Source of the DNA: Isoetes taiwanensis
Lineage: Eukaryota; Streptophyta; Lycopodiopsida; Isoetales; Isoetaceae
Direction of reading: 5' to 3'
Length of the DNA: 64,000 nt
Assembly (NCBI GenBank): GCA_021234155.1
Contig: JAJEKV010000062.1
Span: 6,788,432-6,852,431, forward strand
The translations under genes and the position numbers were made by a program. The notes beneath the pieces are model-generated. The model saw only the letters and a program-made list of their open reading frames with translations, was not told the origin of the DNA and did no database searches. Position 1 is the stretch's first letter; each line of letters starts with the position of its first letter. This document shows, in pieces, positions 34,561 through 46,940 of the stretch.

Positions 34561-36600
34561 ATAAAAGATAATATGAACGTTCCATTCTTGCAGCGTGAAC
34601 TTGCATAGCATATTCACTGCAGTATAAGCCTTACAAATACGTTTAATGAAGTCTAATGACTTTTTGACAATGGAGAGGAGGAACATTTTGTAAAATTTGC
34701 TTTGCGATTGGCAGTCATGGGCCAGATATATTAAAACGTGCTTCAATCGAGCTTCCTCTCTTCTAGATAGATGTGCAACAGAACGTTTACTTATCCTGCA
34801 TTGCAGCATTATAAAATCCAAGTAAATGATACTCTAGGTGATGATAAATGTCATGAAAAAAAAAGATTTTCACTATCATATTGCTAACAAATGCCTGCTG
34901 CTTATAAATGCACCAAGAACATCAGATACTGTTTCCAAACCTGTATGGACAAAAGCATCAAAGTAAATAGATGCAATAGATTTAACAACATGAAGCACCA
35001 GAAAAGGTTCAATTATCAGTTTCGTAAACTTGAAGGCTTTTGATTGAAGAAAGCAATTGGGGTACATAGTTCTAATGACAAATCAGTATGTACATTAGCT
35101 ACTAATATAACATCATCAACATTCCAGCATATAAAACATCCCAAGCCCGCTCTAAGATACATTATAGAAAACTTTACAGCAATGGCATTTATTTTATCCG
35201 TAAAAAGCAATTCCCACCATTTTCATTTTCCAAATCTACCTGTTATGAATCATTCTAGGCTCTTCAAGTTTTGGCTCTCACAACTCCACCCCTGGCTGCT
35301 TCCAATCTTACGGACCCTAAATTTACATGAACAAAATTTAAAGAATAACACACATATCTGTACTAGCATAAACCCAAAATATGAATGATAGAACCATAAT
35401 GATTTGCTCCTTCTGAGTGCCCCTGAACGTTTGCATAAAATGTTCTCCATCTTAACTTGATAGAAAAGCAACAAAATAATAAGCCAAAAGAAAATACCAG
35501 AATTGAAGCAAATCGCTAATGTAGCCACCTGTATTCTAGAATGCCTTGTGCACAGAATAAAAATTAAAGATAAATGGGCTCAGATAATATAAATTTGGTG
35601 CACACAATGGGTGAAATTTTGCTGCTTCCCTTGCTTGCCGATTTTCTCCTCTACTCGTCTGCTGAAGCACAATGAAACAACCTCTAAGTATGAGCGGGAC
35701 CAATGCAATTTCTCAAGAAATTTTGTAGAGCTGACCAATGAAAGTTGCTAAATAACAACATACCTCCTGATGCTTGATCTTCCTCTGCAGGTCCATACAA
35801 GCCTCTTCCATTAGTTGACGACTTGGCAAATGTTGCAGCCTTCAATTTAGGAAGAGAGAGAACCTTATTGATACCTTGAACAGACAAGTGCCCATCTAGA
35901 CATCCGTAAAAACATCATGGTCGTGTACAAGAGCTGCACTTTCACCTTCTCCAAAACCAAGCGGTTCCATCAGCTCCATGTGCCACAACCTTCTGATGCA
36001 ACTTTTAGGGTAGAATATTGAACCTTACCAGACCTTCTGACAGCATCGTGGAGACTTTCTTCAGTTTGGTACTCAGGAGGCGCTGAGTTGCTTTCATTTA
36101 CAAACCTTGCTAAATCCCAAGCAAGAGATGTTAGTTTGACTACAAGCTCTGCCATTCTGCTGTACATGAAATCTTGCACATCTTCCAAAAATATGAGGTC
36201 CAACCAAATCAACCTATTCTGCTGAAACCGTAGGATCAAACTCTGAAGCTCCTTCAGGAAATATTGCCTTAACAATGCGACCATTCTCATACAGTGTGCA
36301 AGCGTTTGGCGCAAAACCGGGAATAAGCAGACCATTGATTGTGAACTACAATATCCTTCTGATGATGCAGTCTGATGCTGCCACTACCAAACGCTTTACT
36401 TTTTAGTAGTTTTCCATGGGAAAAAGACGCATCTCATTAGAAGATAATGCTTTGAAACCCTTATTGCCCCAATCCGATGTCCTAACTCGGTCTTTCAAGA
36501 TGTGATTTTTCAAGAGCTTAATAGATTTTGCATTGCCTAGAGCTATTAGAAAGTCCTTGAACTTGGGATCTGCTTTTTTCAAGAAATGCATTACTCCCGC
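34558..36600 (-). pseudogene. exon-like region of unrecognised minus-strand gene, second copy
   Basis: Covers the counterparts of 11529-13560: frames at 36591-36403, 36335-35970, 35887-35684, 35528-35250 and 34821-34558. Differences from copy 1 are mainly SNP-like. The candidate splice donor after EEDQASG is a canonical GTATGT at 35763-35758, whereas copy 1 has GC. Frame breaks at the same homopolymers occur in both copies. Product unknown. Confidence 0.4.
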
Positions 36601-36614
36601 TCTAGGAGCTTAAT

Positions 36615-36762
36615 ATGTGTGACTTAACCAAGGCTTATGAAATGCTGGTATGCTGGCTTTGTGTGACTTAACCAAGGCTTATGAAATGCTGGTATGCTGG
36701 CTTTATCCCGAGGAACCAAGGCTTATGAAATGCTGGTATGCTGGCTTTATCCCGAGGAAGCA
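36615..36762 (+). repeat. short tandem repeat, three units, second copy
   Basis: Same three-unit array as 13597-13745. Units contain AACCAAGGCTTATGAAATGC. Confidence 0.9.
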
Positions 36763-37299
36763 TCATAACTGAGAAGCAAAAACATACCCTTATGGTTCAA
36801 AGCTTCCATCAGCAATTGGGGCACCAAGGAAAAGAAAAAGAAGAGCCACAGTCCACGAAGCTGTGCTGAGAAATTGAGGGGACTGCCCATGAGTATAGTA
36901 GACCTAGAGAAAAGCAATCAAACCATTAGAAAGGTTCAGTGGAAATGTTAAGAGGTGGTTCATGTAATATCCATTGCATTGATGCAGCGGATGACCAGAT
37001 ATACCACTGTTCTTTGGCGAGATATACGCATCCTGGATGGCTGTCCTATTCTATCCGCCAAAAGTTCAACTAGTATAAAAGTATAGATACCAGGTCTTCA
37101 TTCTTGCACACTAACTTGCCATTCTAGTGCCTCAAAATGGACATCTCATCTTGATGCAGTTAGAAATGGCTTCTTATGACAACATGAGATCCTAAACTTC
37201 AAATATAGAATGCAGTTTCGCAATTTTCTGTTGGGCAAGACATTTAAGGTTAAGGCGCCTCAAACATAAACTTTACATCTCACATATAAATCCTGAGCA

Positions 37300-37840
37300 T
37301 CATATTGTTCCCAGAAAGCTGTATATCTTCTATATCAATGTTAAAAAACAATATATTCTGTGATTTGGCATCACATTTGACTATAGCTCGTTTATCATAT
37401 TTATAGGATAGATGCGAAATAGAGCACTGCTCATCCTACCATCCAAGTCATTACAGTCAAGTTGTCAATCAGCAGCATTCAACATTCCTGCCTTTTGCCT
37501 CAATTATGGTGCAAAGATGTAAAAAATCTGGACTAATATTTATACTAGTAAAAATCATTTTCCAAGATGATGCCACTCTGATGCAATTATATTCACATTT
37601 GACAGCCCCTTTTTAGTCACTTACATCCACCATAGTGGTGAGACTAATTTTGAGGAAATTTAATCAAATGTAAAACATGTGAAAAGCTTAAATATCTTCT
37701 AAACCTGTGAACTAATTCATGGTCGTTGCCTTGCCCTTCTTGCTCAAAGAATAAAATGGCCTTGAAAGAATTAATCCTTGGATGCTTGTCATATTTGGGT
37801 ACAATCTTTCAAGATTTTTGTATCACGGCCAAATACCTTT
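37300..37840. other. block that does not match the first copy
   Basis: Counterpart interval of 14290-14995. It is shorter and more AT-rich, and shares only short anchors with copy 1. No gene was recognised. Confidence 0.55.
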
Positions 37841-39381
37841 TCAACCTTGCCCCATGGTTCCTATTAAAAGGCCTATACGCTGAAATTTGACAAAAGCACA
37901 ATAGTAACAGCTTTAAAAAAATAAACTAAGCTAAATAAGTGAAGAAAAGCTGAAATCGCTCAACTAACCTCTTCAGCTTTCCATTTAGACTATAACCTTC
38001 ACAAAGAAAACCCTAAGCTTCCCATTTTAACTGCTTTTGACTGAGAAGCCTAGTTCAAGCATGAGATTAAAAAACAGCTTGAATTGATTGAAGGGGGCCG
38101 CGCGAACGCGAGCCCCCACTGCCACAAATTATGACGTGCACTCTCCCCTTGGGGAGATGCTAGAACGATTCACGCCCTAGTGCAATGGCGCAAACCATCC
38201 TAGGCCATCGACCTTCTAGATCATCGATAGACCCCGCCCAGGTAAGTATGGTGCAGAGTGCCCTCTCTTTTATTTTATAATCTTCTCATGCCTTCTTCTG
38301 CAACTTATTCCTGTGGGATATCTATCCATTCTTCTGCAACTTATTCCTGAGATCCCTCCCCGAACAACTCATTGTTTCCCCTTCCTTCGTGAAGAATCGG
38401 AACCTGCCTCTCTCCACAAAACCTTCGTGCAAAAATTTTGGGCCTGCACATTGTCTTCTCTTAGAATGTACACATTGGTTTTCCTCCTATATTCCTTTTG
38501 CAATGATTCCTCTGAAGTTATCCTATGCTCGGCCTCTCAGGTTTGGATTGAATTGCTACTATTCCAGTGAAATGAAAGCCATTAGTTGAACTATAATAAT
38601 CACCAATAGCCAAGCGCAGTCCAAAGAGAATGAAGTATGACATCCGAAATGAGCATCTAGAAAGGTCTGGATTCCTTGCTTTAGAATTTAACAAATGCAT
38701 AAGATAGCAATGTACGAAACAATTGCATTGGTTTTAGTCTAATTCGACGCGCATTTATATTCCAAGATTCATATGTTTGTTTTCCTATATACTTTGGACA
38801 TTATTGTTTGTCCTTGTTGTGTACATTATATATATGTTCAATATTAGATGGACAAGGTGCCGTAGCACTATGGATTGCCCCAATGCCATGGGCAATGTTC
38901 TGCTTTTCAGCACAAGCTTTTGAAAAACGAACAAGTTTATGTTTTATATGTACCCTGCTTTAAGCATAGGATATTGAGAATTAATTGTGGTCTTTTTCTA
39001 ATATTGCACCGCCTCATATATTAAAGACAAAGCACCCATTATTTCTTTTGGCATCGATTCTTGCTAGCCATGCCTAAACATGATATAAATTGTTTCGGAT
39101 CCGTTTCTATGAGGGGTCAAGTAGTAGCACTTGGCCAATTTGTGGTGCTTAACCGAGATAGAGAATTTTCTACAAATGTATAGCATTCCCAAGTGTTACC
39201 GGGTGCTACATGACCCATTGATTAGCCGATTAATGCAAGGCCCAATTATCACCCGCTAATGAATATACGATCAACTTTAATGGTTATATAGAGTCTTATT
39301 ATCACCCTCCTTTTCCTTATACATCTTCACCATTGTCATTTAGTTAACTCTTTGCTCCTCCTACTTAGGCACTCAACTAGC

Positions 39382-39690
39382 CACTACAAGAAAAAAAGGT
39401 ACCTATAGTGTCTAAAGTAACATCAATATTTTTGACACTAGCCAACCCTCACAAATCCCAATTATTGTCACAATCTTGACGCTTATATTTGTCGTGATCA
39501 TTTGTCACAAATACGCCACAATCGCTACGCTAGCTGTCAAGTTTGTGGCTTCAATTTCTGCCATAATATTGATGCAAAGTCAAATTCCAGCTACATCATA
39601 ATCTAGAAGATGTCAAACTTGTGACAATATCTTAACAACAATTGTGATAAATAAACAAAACCTATAGGTATAATGTTGCATCAACATTGT
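39382..39690 (+). mobile_element. CACTA transposon terminus, second copy
   Basis: Starts CACTACAAGAAAAAAAGG, with the same subterminal TGTCA/TGACA motifs as 16590-16902 and the same flanking direct repeats. One end only. Confidence 0.75.
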
Positions 39691-40932
39691 GGCAAGCTAG
39701 ATAGAGAATTTTCATTAACCGAGATAGGGAATTTTCTACAAATGTATAGCATTCCCAGTGTTCTCGTGTTACATGACCCATTTATTAGCCGATTGCTATG
39801 CAAGGCCCAATTATCATCGCTAATAAATATACAGGGTCCCAATATCAACTTTAATGGTTATATAGAGTCTTATTATCACCCACTCCTTTCCTTATACATC
39901 TTCACCATTGTCATTTAGTTAACTCTTTGCTCCTCCTCCTTAGGCACTCAACTAGCCTACATCTTCTTTGACAAGAATTCACACATAATTTTCGGGTATG
40001 TAATCCCATTGTGATGTTCTCGATTGCATACTCTGCGACCACCAGAAACTCCATAGGACTCTCTCTCCAATAGGTATGCCCACAAATGGGCCCTTTGTCC
40101 GACTCACAGACTTAGGATGGCCACGGGAAACAAAGGTGTCATCTCGCCCCTTCCTCTATAGGCTCCTACAAACAACGAAAAGCAATATACTATTAGCATC
40201 AAACATAACATAACAATAGCATGATGTGTTAAACATGAGGTGGCATGAGGTGGCACCCATCCAACCATCATCACATTGTTGAATAACAACATGCTAACTA
40301 ATATATAGGATAACAAGGCATAAATCAATCAACTCTCAAACTTATTTTTATTTATTGGTATAGAACAATGGCCGAGTTGACCAACTCCATTAGCCCCTCC
40401 TTTCAAATATATAGCAAGGCATTGGCCATATTAGGTTGAAGAGCATCGCTTGTTCAAGATACATCATGCTAATAACAAAGCGGCAGCAGAAAATGCTTGC
40501 TCGCTCAAAATAAATCTTGTTACTTAGACCCGCCAACGATGAATCACCTAGAAATTGTTGGACTTACACTCGCTTACATAATGGTAGATTATTGAGCCTA
40601 GCACGTTAAGAGATCCCTCCCTCCCCCTCAAGGAAACTCCATACACCAAGGGTCCACCTACCATCGCACAAGTCCTACCTTATACATCCTTGTCAAATCC
40701 CCGCTATTCTGAGCCAAGAAGTTCTTACGCACATGCCACATATAATTGGGAATTATTGGGTCTAAGCTAGAAGCATCGCCTACAATGGCTACCGTGTCTC
40801 TACCCCCAATACACAAGTGGTGCAACACAATGATCAACCATCATACAAGATCCATAACTTGAGAAATAACATCGACATAACTAATCCTAATCGCGATGCA
40901 AACTAACTTACAGTTAGAGTTCATTGATTAGG
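39668..40932 (+). repeat. large inverted repeat, left arm (1.27 kb)
   Basis: Matches the reverse complement of 47568-48796. It begins GTATAATGTTGCATCAAC and ends near AGAGTTCATTGATTA. Numerous substitutions and small indels show the arms are not recent. The first 360 bases are also present at the end of duplicated copy 1 (16876-17239). It could be a long terminal inverted repeat of a DNA transposon or two copies of a repeat in opposite orientation. Confidence 0.88.
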
Positions 40933-40954
40933 ATTCCCACGACCATGCTTCGAA

Positions 40955-41945
40955 CTTTTTTGGGTCCGCCTCTTTTGGGGTCCTTACTCTCCTCTCCCCG
41001 TGGAGGTGGCCTTGCAATGTCCTCGCTTTGTTTGACTTGGGAAGAGTCCCACTCACCGCCCAACCGGCCTAATGCTACCTCCTTGATCAAAACCTTGTCC
41101 TAAAAATTCAAAATTGGCCTTTATGCCGGTGATGACTTAGGAAGTCACCGGCATTAATTACTTAATTTATGAATGCCTTGCTACCAAAAGCGCTTCCGAC
41201 TTCTAATTGCCACATCGAGGGAGGGCAGATCCAAACTCCATTTCGTCAGGCCCTTGCTTTGCATTCCCAAGTGCAGCTTATTGGCCACATCCCAAGTGCA
41301 AAGACCAAAACTAGGCCCCCAAAACGCAAATCCTTCAAGAACCTCGACAACTCACGTGGTTTATGCTTCCGAGGCCCTATTTTTTTGTCGATTTGACCGA
41401 CCTTGCGCCCACGCCTTGAAGTTGGGAGGGGAAGGGGGGGAGGAAGGAGGGCGTGTTGATGTCGAGCACGGCCCTAAAACCCCCTCAAAGCAACTTGCCC
41501 CAAAAATCCTCTTCCAAAGGCCCCCGGCGATGACGGTCAACCTCCCTATCCGGAACCGTGATTTGACTCTTCCATTGGGCTCATAGTGTCAACATTGCCG
41601 GGGACCAAGATTCGTGGGCCGTAAGACCATCCTTTCTCCCGTTTTAAAGTAGCTCATGTCCAAAGACCTCATAGTCAATTGACATGAGAGGTGGATGCTG
41701 AATATTGCCATGTAGGTCGTACGCGTTTCTTTCTCATGCAATACTGACCGTGTAACTTGGTCCCTAAGGTAATTTTGCCATTCCGGATGAGGTGGCGAAG
41801 TCGAATCTCCGTTCTCCGTTCTAGGGTCTCCGCTATGCCCGAACGACAAAACACTTTGGTTTCTACACGGTTGCTCGCATAAGCTCCGCGGTTTGATAAG
41901 TTCTCCTGGACCAATCTTGGAATTTTTTGGACCTGCCCGAAATAG
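40955..41945. repeat. imperfect tandem repeat of about 1.1 kb, unit 1
   Basis: Recurs at 42046-43043. Shared blocks include GGGGTCCTTACTC, AATTTATGAATGCCTTGCTA, the AAGTAGCTCATGTCCAAAGA block and GGACCAATCTTGGAATTTTT. The frames inside are not recognised. The unit lies where the 3' part of the minus-strand gypsy element would be expected, and may be LTR or tail sequence. Confidence 0.75.
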
Positions 41946-42045
41946 GGCCCCTGAACGGAGGATTCAATGGTCAGATAGGGGAACCGAGCTCCAGGAGGAT
42001 GATCATTAGCATACGGCCCCACGGGGAGCGCCGCTGAAAGGTCAC

Positions 42046-43043
42046 CTCGAACTTTTTGGTGCCGCCGGGGTCCTTACTCCGCTTCCCGTGAGGCGCCTTG
42101 TAAGGTCCTGGCCTTGCTTGACTTGGTAAGGGTCCCAAACAAGTTGCCCAACAACGGCTGCCCAAACCGCTCTACCGCTAACTCCTTGATTGAAACCTTG
42201 TCCGAAATTCAAAAAAATTGGCCGGTATGTCGGGTGAAGACTTAGGAAGCTAGTCGGCAAAAAAATCGAATTTAATTTCATAGTAATGCATTAATTACGA
42301 ATTTATGAATGCCTTGCTATCGCAGTGCAACTCTCGAACTACATAGGAAGGAGGGCAGATCCAAACTCCATTCCATCATATCCGCTTGCTTCACCTTCCC
42401 AAGTGTAGCTTCTCGGCCACGTCCCAAGTGCAAAAGACCAAAACTAGGCCTCCAAAACGCAAATCCTTCAAGAACCCGACAACTCACAGGGTTTATGCTT
42501 CAAGGCCCTATTCTTGTTAGATTCAATTGGACCTTGGCGCCACAACTTGAAGTAGAGGAGGGGGAGGGGGGTGTTGACGCCTAAAAACCCCCAAAAGCAA
42601 AATTGCCCCAAAAGTCCTTTCTCAAAGGCCCCCGGGCGACGGGACGCAACTCCCCATATTCTAACCGTGATTTGGCTCTTCCATTGGGCTCGAGTGTCGA
42701 CACCGCCTGCGGACCAAGATTTTTGGCCGAAGACCACCCCTTCTCCCGTAGTTTAAAGTAGCTCATGTCCAAAGACCCTCGTAGTCAATTGACATGAGAG
42801 GTGGATGTTGAATATTGCCATGTAGGGCGTATACATTTCTTTCTCATGCAATACCAACCGTAACTTGGTCCCTAAGGTAATTTTGCCATTTCGGACGCAG
42901 GTGGTGAAGTCAATCTCCGCTTCTCCGCTCGGGGTTTTCGCCGTGTCCTAACGACAAAACACTTCGGCTTCTACACTGGCCGCCGCAGACGCCTCCGTGG
43001 TTTGCTAACATCTCCTGGACCAATCTTGGAATTTTTGGACCTA
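42046..43043. repeat. imperfect tandem repeat of about 1.1 kb, unit 2
   Basis: Second unit, offset 1.10-1.14 kb from unit 1. It ends directly at the RT fragment of the gypsy element. Indels between the units are frequent. Confidence 0.75.
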
Positions 43044-44425
43044 TGGTGCATGTGCTTTCAAAGACGAACCCATTTTTGCAGATCCGTGGTGATGCCTTCT
43101 TTACTAACCACATGACCCAAAAAGAACACCTAAGTGACACAAAAGGTGCATTTCTCCGGATTGAGACCTATACCTGACTCATCACATTTTTGAAAAACTA
43201 GCTCTAACTTCTCCGTGTGGTCATCCATGGAGTCAGAGGGTCGAGAAATCACCTTGAAAGATTTGGAGAAAGAGTTGATCTTTCATGTAGTCTTGAAAGA
43301 CCGACAAAGATGATGCGCTGGAATGTTGATGGAGAGTTGGATAACCCAAAAGGAACCACCTTATAGGCAAGAGTGTCCCGGTGCGTGGTGAAAGTGGTTT
43401 TGAGTTGATCTTCTTGTTTGATGGAGATTTGATTGTACCCGGAAAAAAGCCATCCATGAAAAGAGTACATTTCGTGACCAAGAACCTCTTCCGTAACCCA
43501 GTCTCGGAAGGGTAGCGGAAGTGATCCCGCTCGCGGGCCCTCGATTTAATTTCCTATAGTCCACGCAAACACGGATTTTTCCATTATGCTTAAGAGCAAT
43601 GACAATGGGGCTCACCCACTCAATGTTTGACTTCTCAGAATCAAGCCAACGGCCCAAAAGCTTGTCAATTTCGCTTTGACACGGTCACCTATAGTTAAGG
43701 TTGAGCCGGCATCGCTGCTAGATTGGGCATGCATCGTGTTTTGGTGGGAATGGTCAGTTCCCCAACATCCACAACCACGTAAGAAGCTTCCACGCCGGAA
43801 AAATGATCAATGCATTGAATGCGATTACACCTTACCCCGTATGGGTCAAGGAGAGCCGCCACGGCCTGGCCCCGACAAGTGTCATATTACCCCACCTGAT
43901 CGCATACTCTCAAAGTTAGGAGGAGAGGAAGAAGGTGGTGCCCGAACTTGATAAATGTTTTGAGCCTCTTCGTAATCACCGCCGAAATCGAGGGTTCAAA
44001 GATGTTCAATGTAAATTAACTTGCCCGCTTCCAAATCCATTGTAGCATTGAGATGGCCATCGCTGATGACCAGCTTGATCCTGGCCCAATAGTGAATACT
44101 TTTAGCCCGGCAGAGAAAGGGTCGCCCAACCAAAGATTTCATAATCACCCGGATCTTCACCAAATTTCCAAACCCCAAATTCCAAGGGTTATTTGAGATC
44201 ACCAATATCGATGTGGAGAAGAGGGGTGACACCTTGAGGACGCGTGATATGGCCGTTAACCAACTTGATGTCATAGGGGGCACGATAGAGTTGCTTGATG
44301 CCCAATTGCTTCCAAAGCTTATCTTAATGAGATTGATAGCACTACCTCCATCAATTTGAACGTGATTCATTTGTTGATTGCCCACCATGGCATGCACCGC
44401 GGGTGTTGAAGTAGCCACCGCCTCC
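43044..44425 (-). mobile_element. Ty3/gypsy (Tat/Athila-like) protease-RT fragment
   Basis: Minus-strand order is protease then RT. The protease frame (44418-43996) shows MNHVQIDGGSAINLI, an aspartic-protease active-site variant (DGGS) common in plant Tat/Athila-type elements, followed by GRPFLCRAK. The RT frames (43657-43361, 43481-43249) show WVSPIVIALKHNGKIRVCVD, YRKLN, GYNQISIKQEDQLKTTF and VPFGLSNSPSTFQR. The catalytic DD block is not legible. A thumb-like NPEKC...FLGHVV text follows near 43150. RNase H and integrase are absent: the sequence switches to the 1.1 kb repeats. Truncated and frameshifted. Confidence 0.75.
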
Positions 44426-45060
44426 TACCGTAACAAAGGGAAGGGGCAACTATTCTTTGAGAGCGTGACAGAGTTTTAAAAATAGTGGCAAGGCTCAAGG
44501 GATCTTGATTTTGGCGAGCTCTTCTTGAAGTTCTGAGGGAACATGAGAAAATGGATCAGCAGGATCCAAAGGGGCAGGAGTCCGAGGCAAAGAAGCAGAA
44601 ACCTCCTTGAGAAGCTCCACCTCCGCGCAGCAATATTAGGATATGGCCGAGAGCGTGGGCTCTTGACGCAGGAAGGTATCTCCCCGACCATGCCGGAGCA
44701 CATGTGGTGGCATGAACGCTGGCAAGCCGCGGCGGCTTCAAAGCCAGCATGAGTTTGAGAATACTGCCTCACCTTTGGCATGACATGGGACATGAGTTTA
44801 TCCAGACCGCGCGCCGAAATGGATCTTTTTTATCTTCATGTGGGGAATCGTGGTCGACAAAGAAACGCAGTTGGGCGCGGTCGTGGAGGTATGATAGTCA
44901 AGGGGCGTGAAGCCCCGGTCCGGGCGAAAACCAAACCAACCCAATTTGACTCGGCCGTAATTCCAGGATTGAGAGCCCTGATAAATTTCTTTCTTGAGCT
45001 TGTTGATCCAGAGGAGTGGAGGACGACGCCGCTTGCCGAGGTCTCTTGATGAATTTGAGA
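44426..45060 (-). other. possible gag region of the gypsy element, unrecognised
   Basis: Minus frames at 44793-44476, 45064-44798 and 45120-44836 lie upstream of the protease, where gag would be. The text is polar, with Arg/Pro-rich parts, but shows no CCHC zinc knuckle. Position is the only support. Confidence 0.3.
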
Positions 45061-45079
45061 ACAATTTACTTGTATAATG

Positions 45080-45631
45080 ATCTCTACACCCTTGTCCAAA
45101 GAATGCACCTTCCGAATCAAACTTTAAGCAATGGTTTCACAAGTTAGCATAAACTTTGAAACTATAGAACTATTTGATCAATAAACCATAGGAATTATTA
45201 TTGAGAGTTACCGATTCTTGACAAACATCAGAGAAGTATTGACTGAAAATCATTCAACCATGGTTCGATCTTTAATTCAATCCATAGACCCGAACCTTGC
45301 TCTAATTGCCCTCAGAATTCACTATATATATGTTTGTTACAAGTTTTCCTATATGTACAAAGTGGTTAGATCGTTTGCTTAGGCCCCGAGAATCTACCGA
45401 CCATGAGTTGGAACATTTTGAATGGTTTTGGCTCCATTTCGTAGCCTTAACCATCTCAAATAATTTTAGTAACAATATTATACCATGGTCCCATGGTTCC
45501 AAGTTTATATTTACACAAGTAACTAGGCCATCAAAATTTATCTTTAACCTAGTTAGTATGTTGGCTCCCATAGTTGTATATATACAACTTCACCTAGAAA
45601 TATATGATGAACAACTTCTTAAATCCCAACA
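45080..45631 (-). repeat. copia 3' LTR (inner end uncertain)
   Basis: On the minus strand it begins TGTTGGGATTTAAG at 45631, the commonest start of plant copia LTRs, right after a polypurine tract. A TATATATA stretch at about 45320-45327 (minus) could be the promoter. The terminal CA could not be placed, so the lower coordinate is approximate. Confidence 0.65.
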
Positions 45632-45643
45632 CACTCCTCCTTC
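45632..45643 (-). other. copia polypurine tract
   Basis: AAGGAGGAGTG on the minus strand directly abuts TGTTGGG. This is the standard arrangement at the 3' end of plant copia elements. Confidence 0.75.
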
Positions 45644-46940
45644 ATCATATATTTCAGATCTTTTTGAAAACAAGTGCGCTTCTAGCTCCATTCATTGAAT
45701 TTTTCAACTGCCTTTCGTGATCATGAAAATTTTCTCCCAGAATATCTATCTGCTGCTTGAATTTTGTGAATTTGCTTTCAACAAGAGCTTTTGTGAGGAT
45801 GTCTCACGTCTGATTTGATGTGTGAACATAACTCATCTGTATATAACCTTTAGCTGCTAAATCCCTTATAAAAATGAACATTCAGTTCAATGTGTTTGGT
45901 CTTGTCATTTGGATTTTTGACAATGGCCATGCAACTCTGACTATCAGTGAAAATATGTGTTGGTTTTTCTTGAACACAATCCAACTCATTCATTAGCCTT
46001 CTTAACCATGCAATCTCTTTGGCAAACTGTGGATGCAACACATACTCACTTCAATTTGTGGACATTGCTATGGCTTTCTTTTTTGTTCTCCATGCTATAG
46101 TGCCACCTCCTAACATTACTACATATCCCGAGGTAGACTTTCTCGCAACTTAAATCTCCTCCCCAACAAAGATCACTAAAAAGCCTCCATGGTCAAGTTT
46201 GTTGAATTGTAAGTTAGGCCATTGTTCATAGTACCTTTTAAGTACCTAAGTACCCTTTTTCCAGCTATCCAATGCTGCTTGCTAGGATTGTGATTTCTTC
46301 TGCTAAGAATATTGACAGCATATGCAATATCTGGCCTTGTGTTATTTGCTAAGTAAAGCAAGCATCCAACAAGAGCTCGATAAGGAATTTCCTCCATTTC
46401 TTTTCTTTCAGTTTCTGAAATTTCTTCTTCTGCAGTAAGCTTATGGCCTGGAACTATTGGAGTTTTAACAGTGTTGGCATGATCAAGGTTGAACCTTTTC
46501 AACATATTGTCTATATGTCTATGTTGTGTAAGCTTCAAAATCTTTTCTTGCCTGTTTCTTGTGACTTCTATTCCAAGAAAATGTTTTAACTCACCAAGAT
46601 CTGTCATTCTGAACCTGCTCTTAAGTATCTCTTTGCAATGATTCAAACATGACTTGTTGTTTGCAAACATAATGCAATCGTCATAAAGTGCAATTATGCA
46701 GTATTCTCCTTCATTTTTGAACTTGTATAAGTTACCATCATTTTGTAACTTTTCAAACTTCGCTCTCTAAGATACTTGTCAATGCAATTGTACCATTCCC
46801 CTGGGGATCAGCTTTTAGCCATATACGCCTCCTATTCAATTTCCATATTTTGTTTTCTCCTTGCTCAAAGCCAGCTGGTTGCCTGAGATATACATTCTCC
46901 TCCAATTTTGCATTTAGGATGGGCATGTTTGTTGGATAGA
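45644..46940 (-). mobile_element. Ty1/copia element, 5'-truncated RT and RNase H
   Basis: The minus-strand frame 46670-46176 (164 codons) holds the late RT blocks: LGELKHFLGIEV, YRALVGCLLYLANNTRPDIA, RRNHNPSKQHW and RVLRYLKGT. Upstream, YLRQPAGFEQGEN, EWYNCIDKYL and IIALYDDCIMFAN are legible. The catalytic block reads YDD where copia has YVDD, so one codon is missing. Downstream the RNase H frame (46041-45850) has EIAWLRRLMNEL, the catalytic IFTDSQS and KTKHIELNVHF. Integrase and gag are absent. It sits between the arms of the inverted repeat. Confidence 0.88.

Larger units (their letters stand above)
27962..40031 (+). repeat. 12.1 kb directly duplicated segment, copy 2
   Basis: Colinear with 5000-17239. 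It contains the same LINE remnant, GC island, exon-like region, tandem repeats and CACTA terminus. On the right it continues without a break into the left arm of the inverted repeat (to 40932), so this copy has the fuller context. In copy 1 that continuation is replaced by a LINE. Confidence 0.92.

Noticed and set aside
41400-41460. Second G-quadruplex candidate in the 1.1 kb unit
   Set aside because: G runs are interrupted and differ strongly between the two units, so the sequence is too uncertain there.
44426-45120. Zinc-knuckle gag protein
   Set aside because: No CCHC pattern found in any minus frame. Left as a positional guess only.
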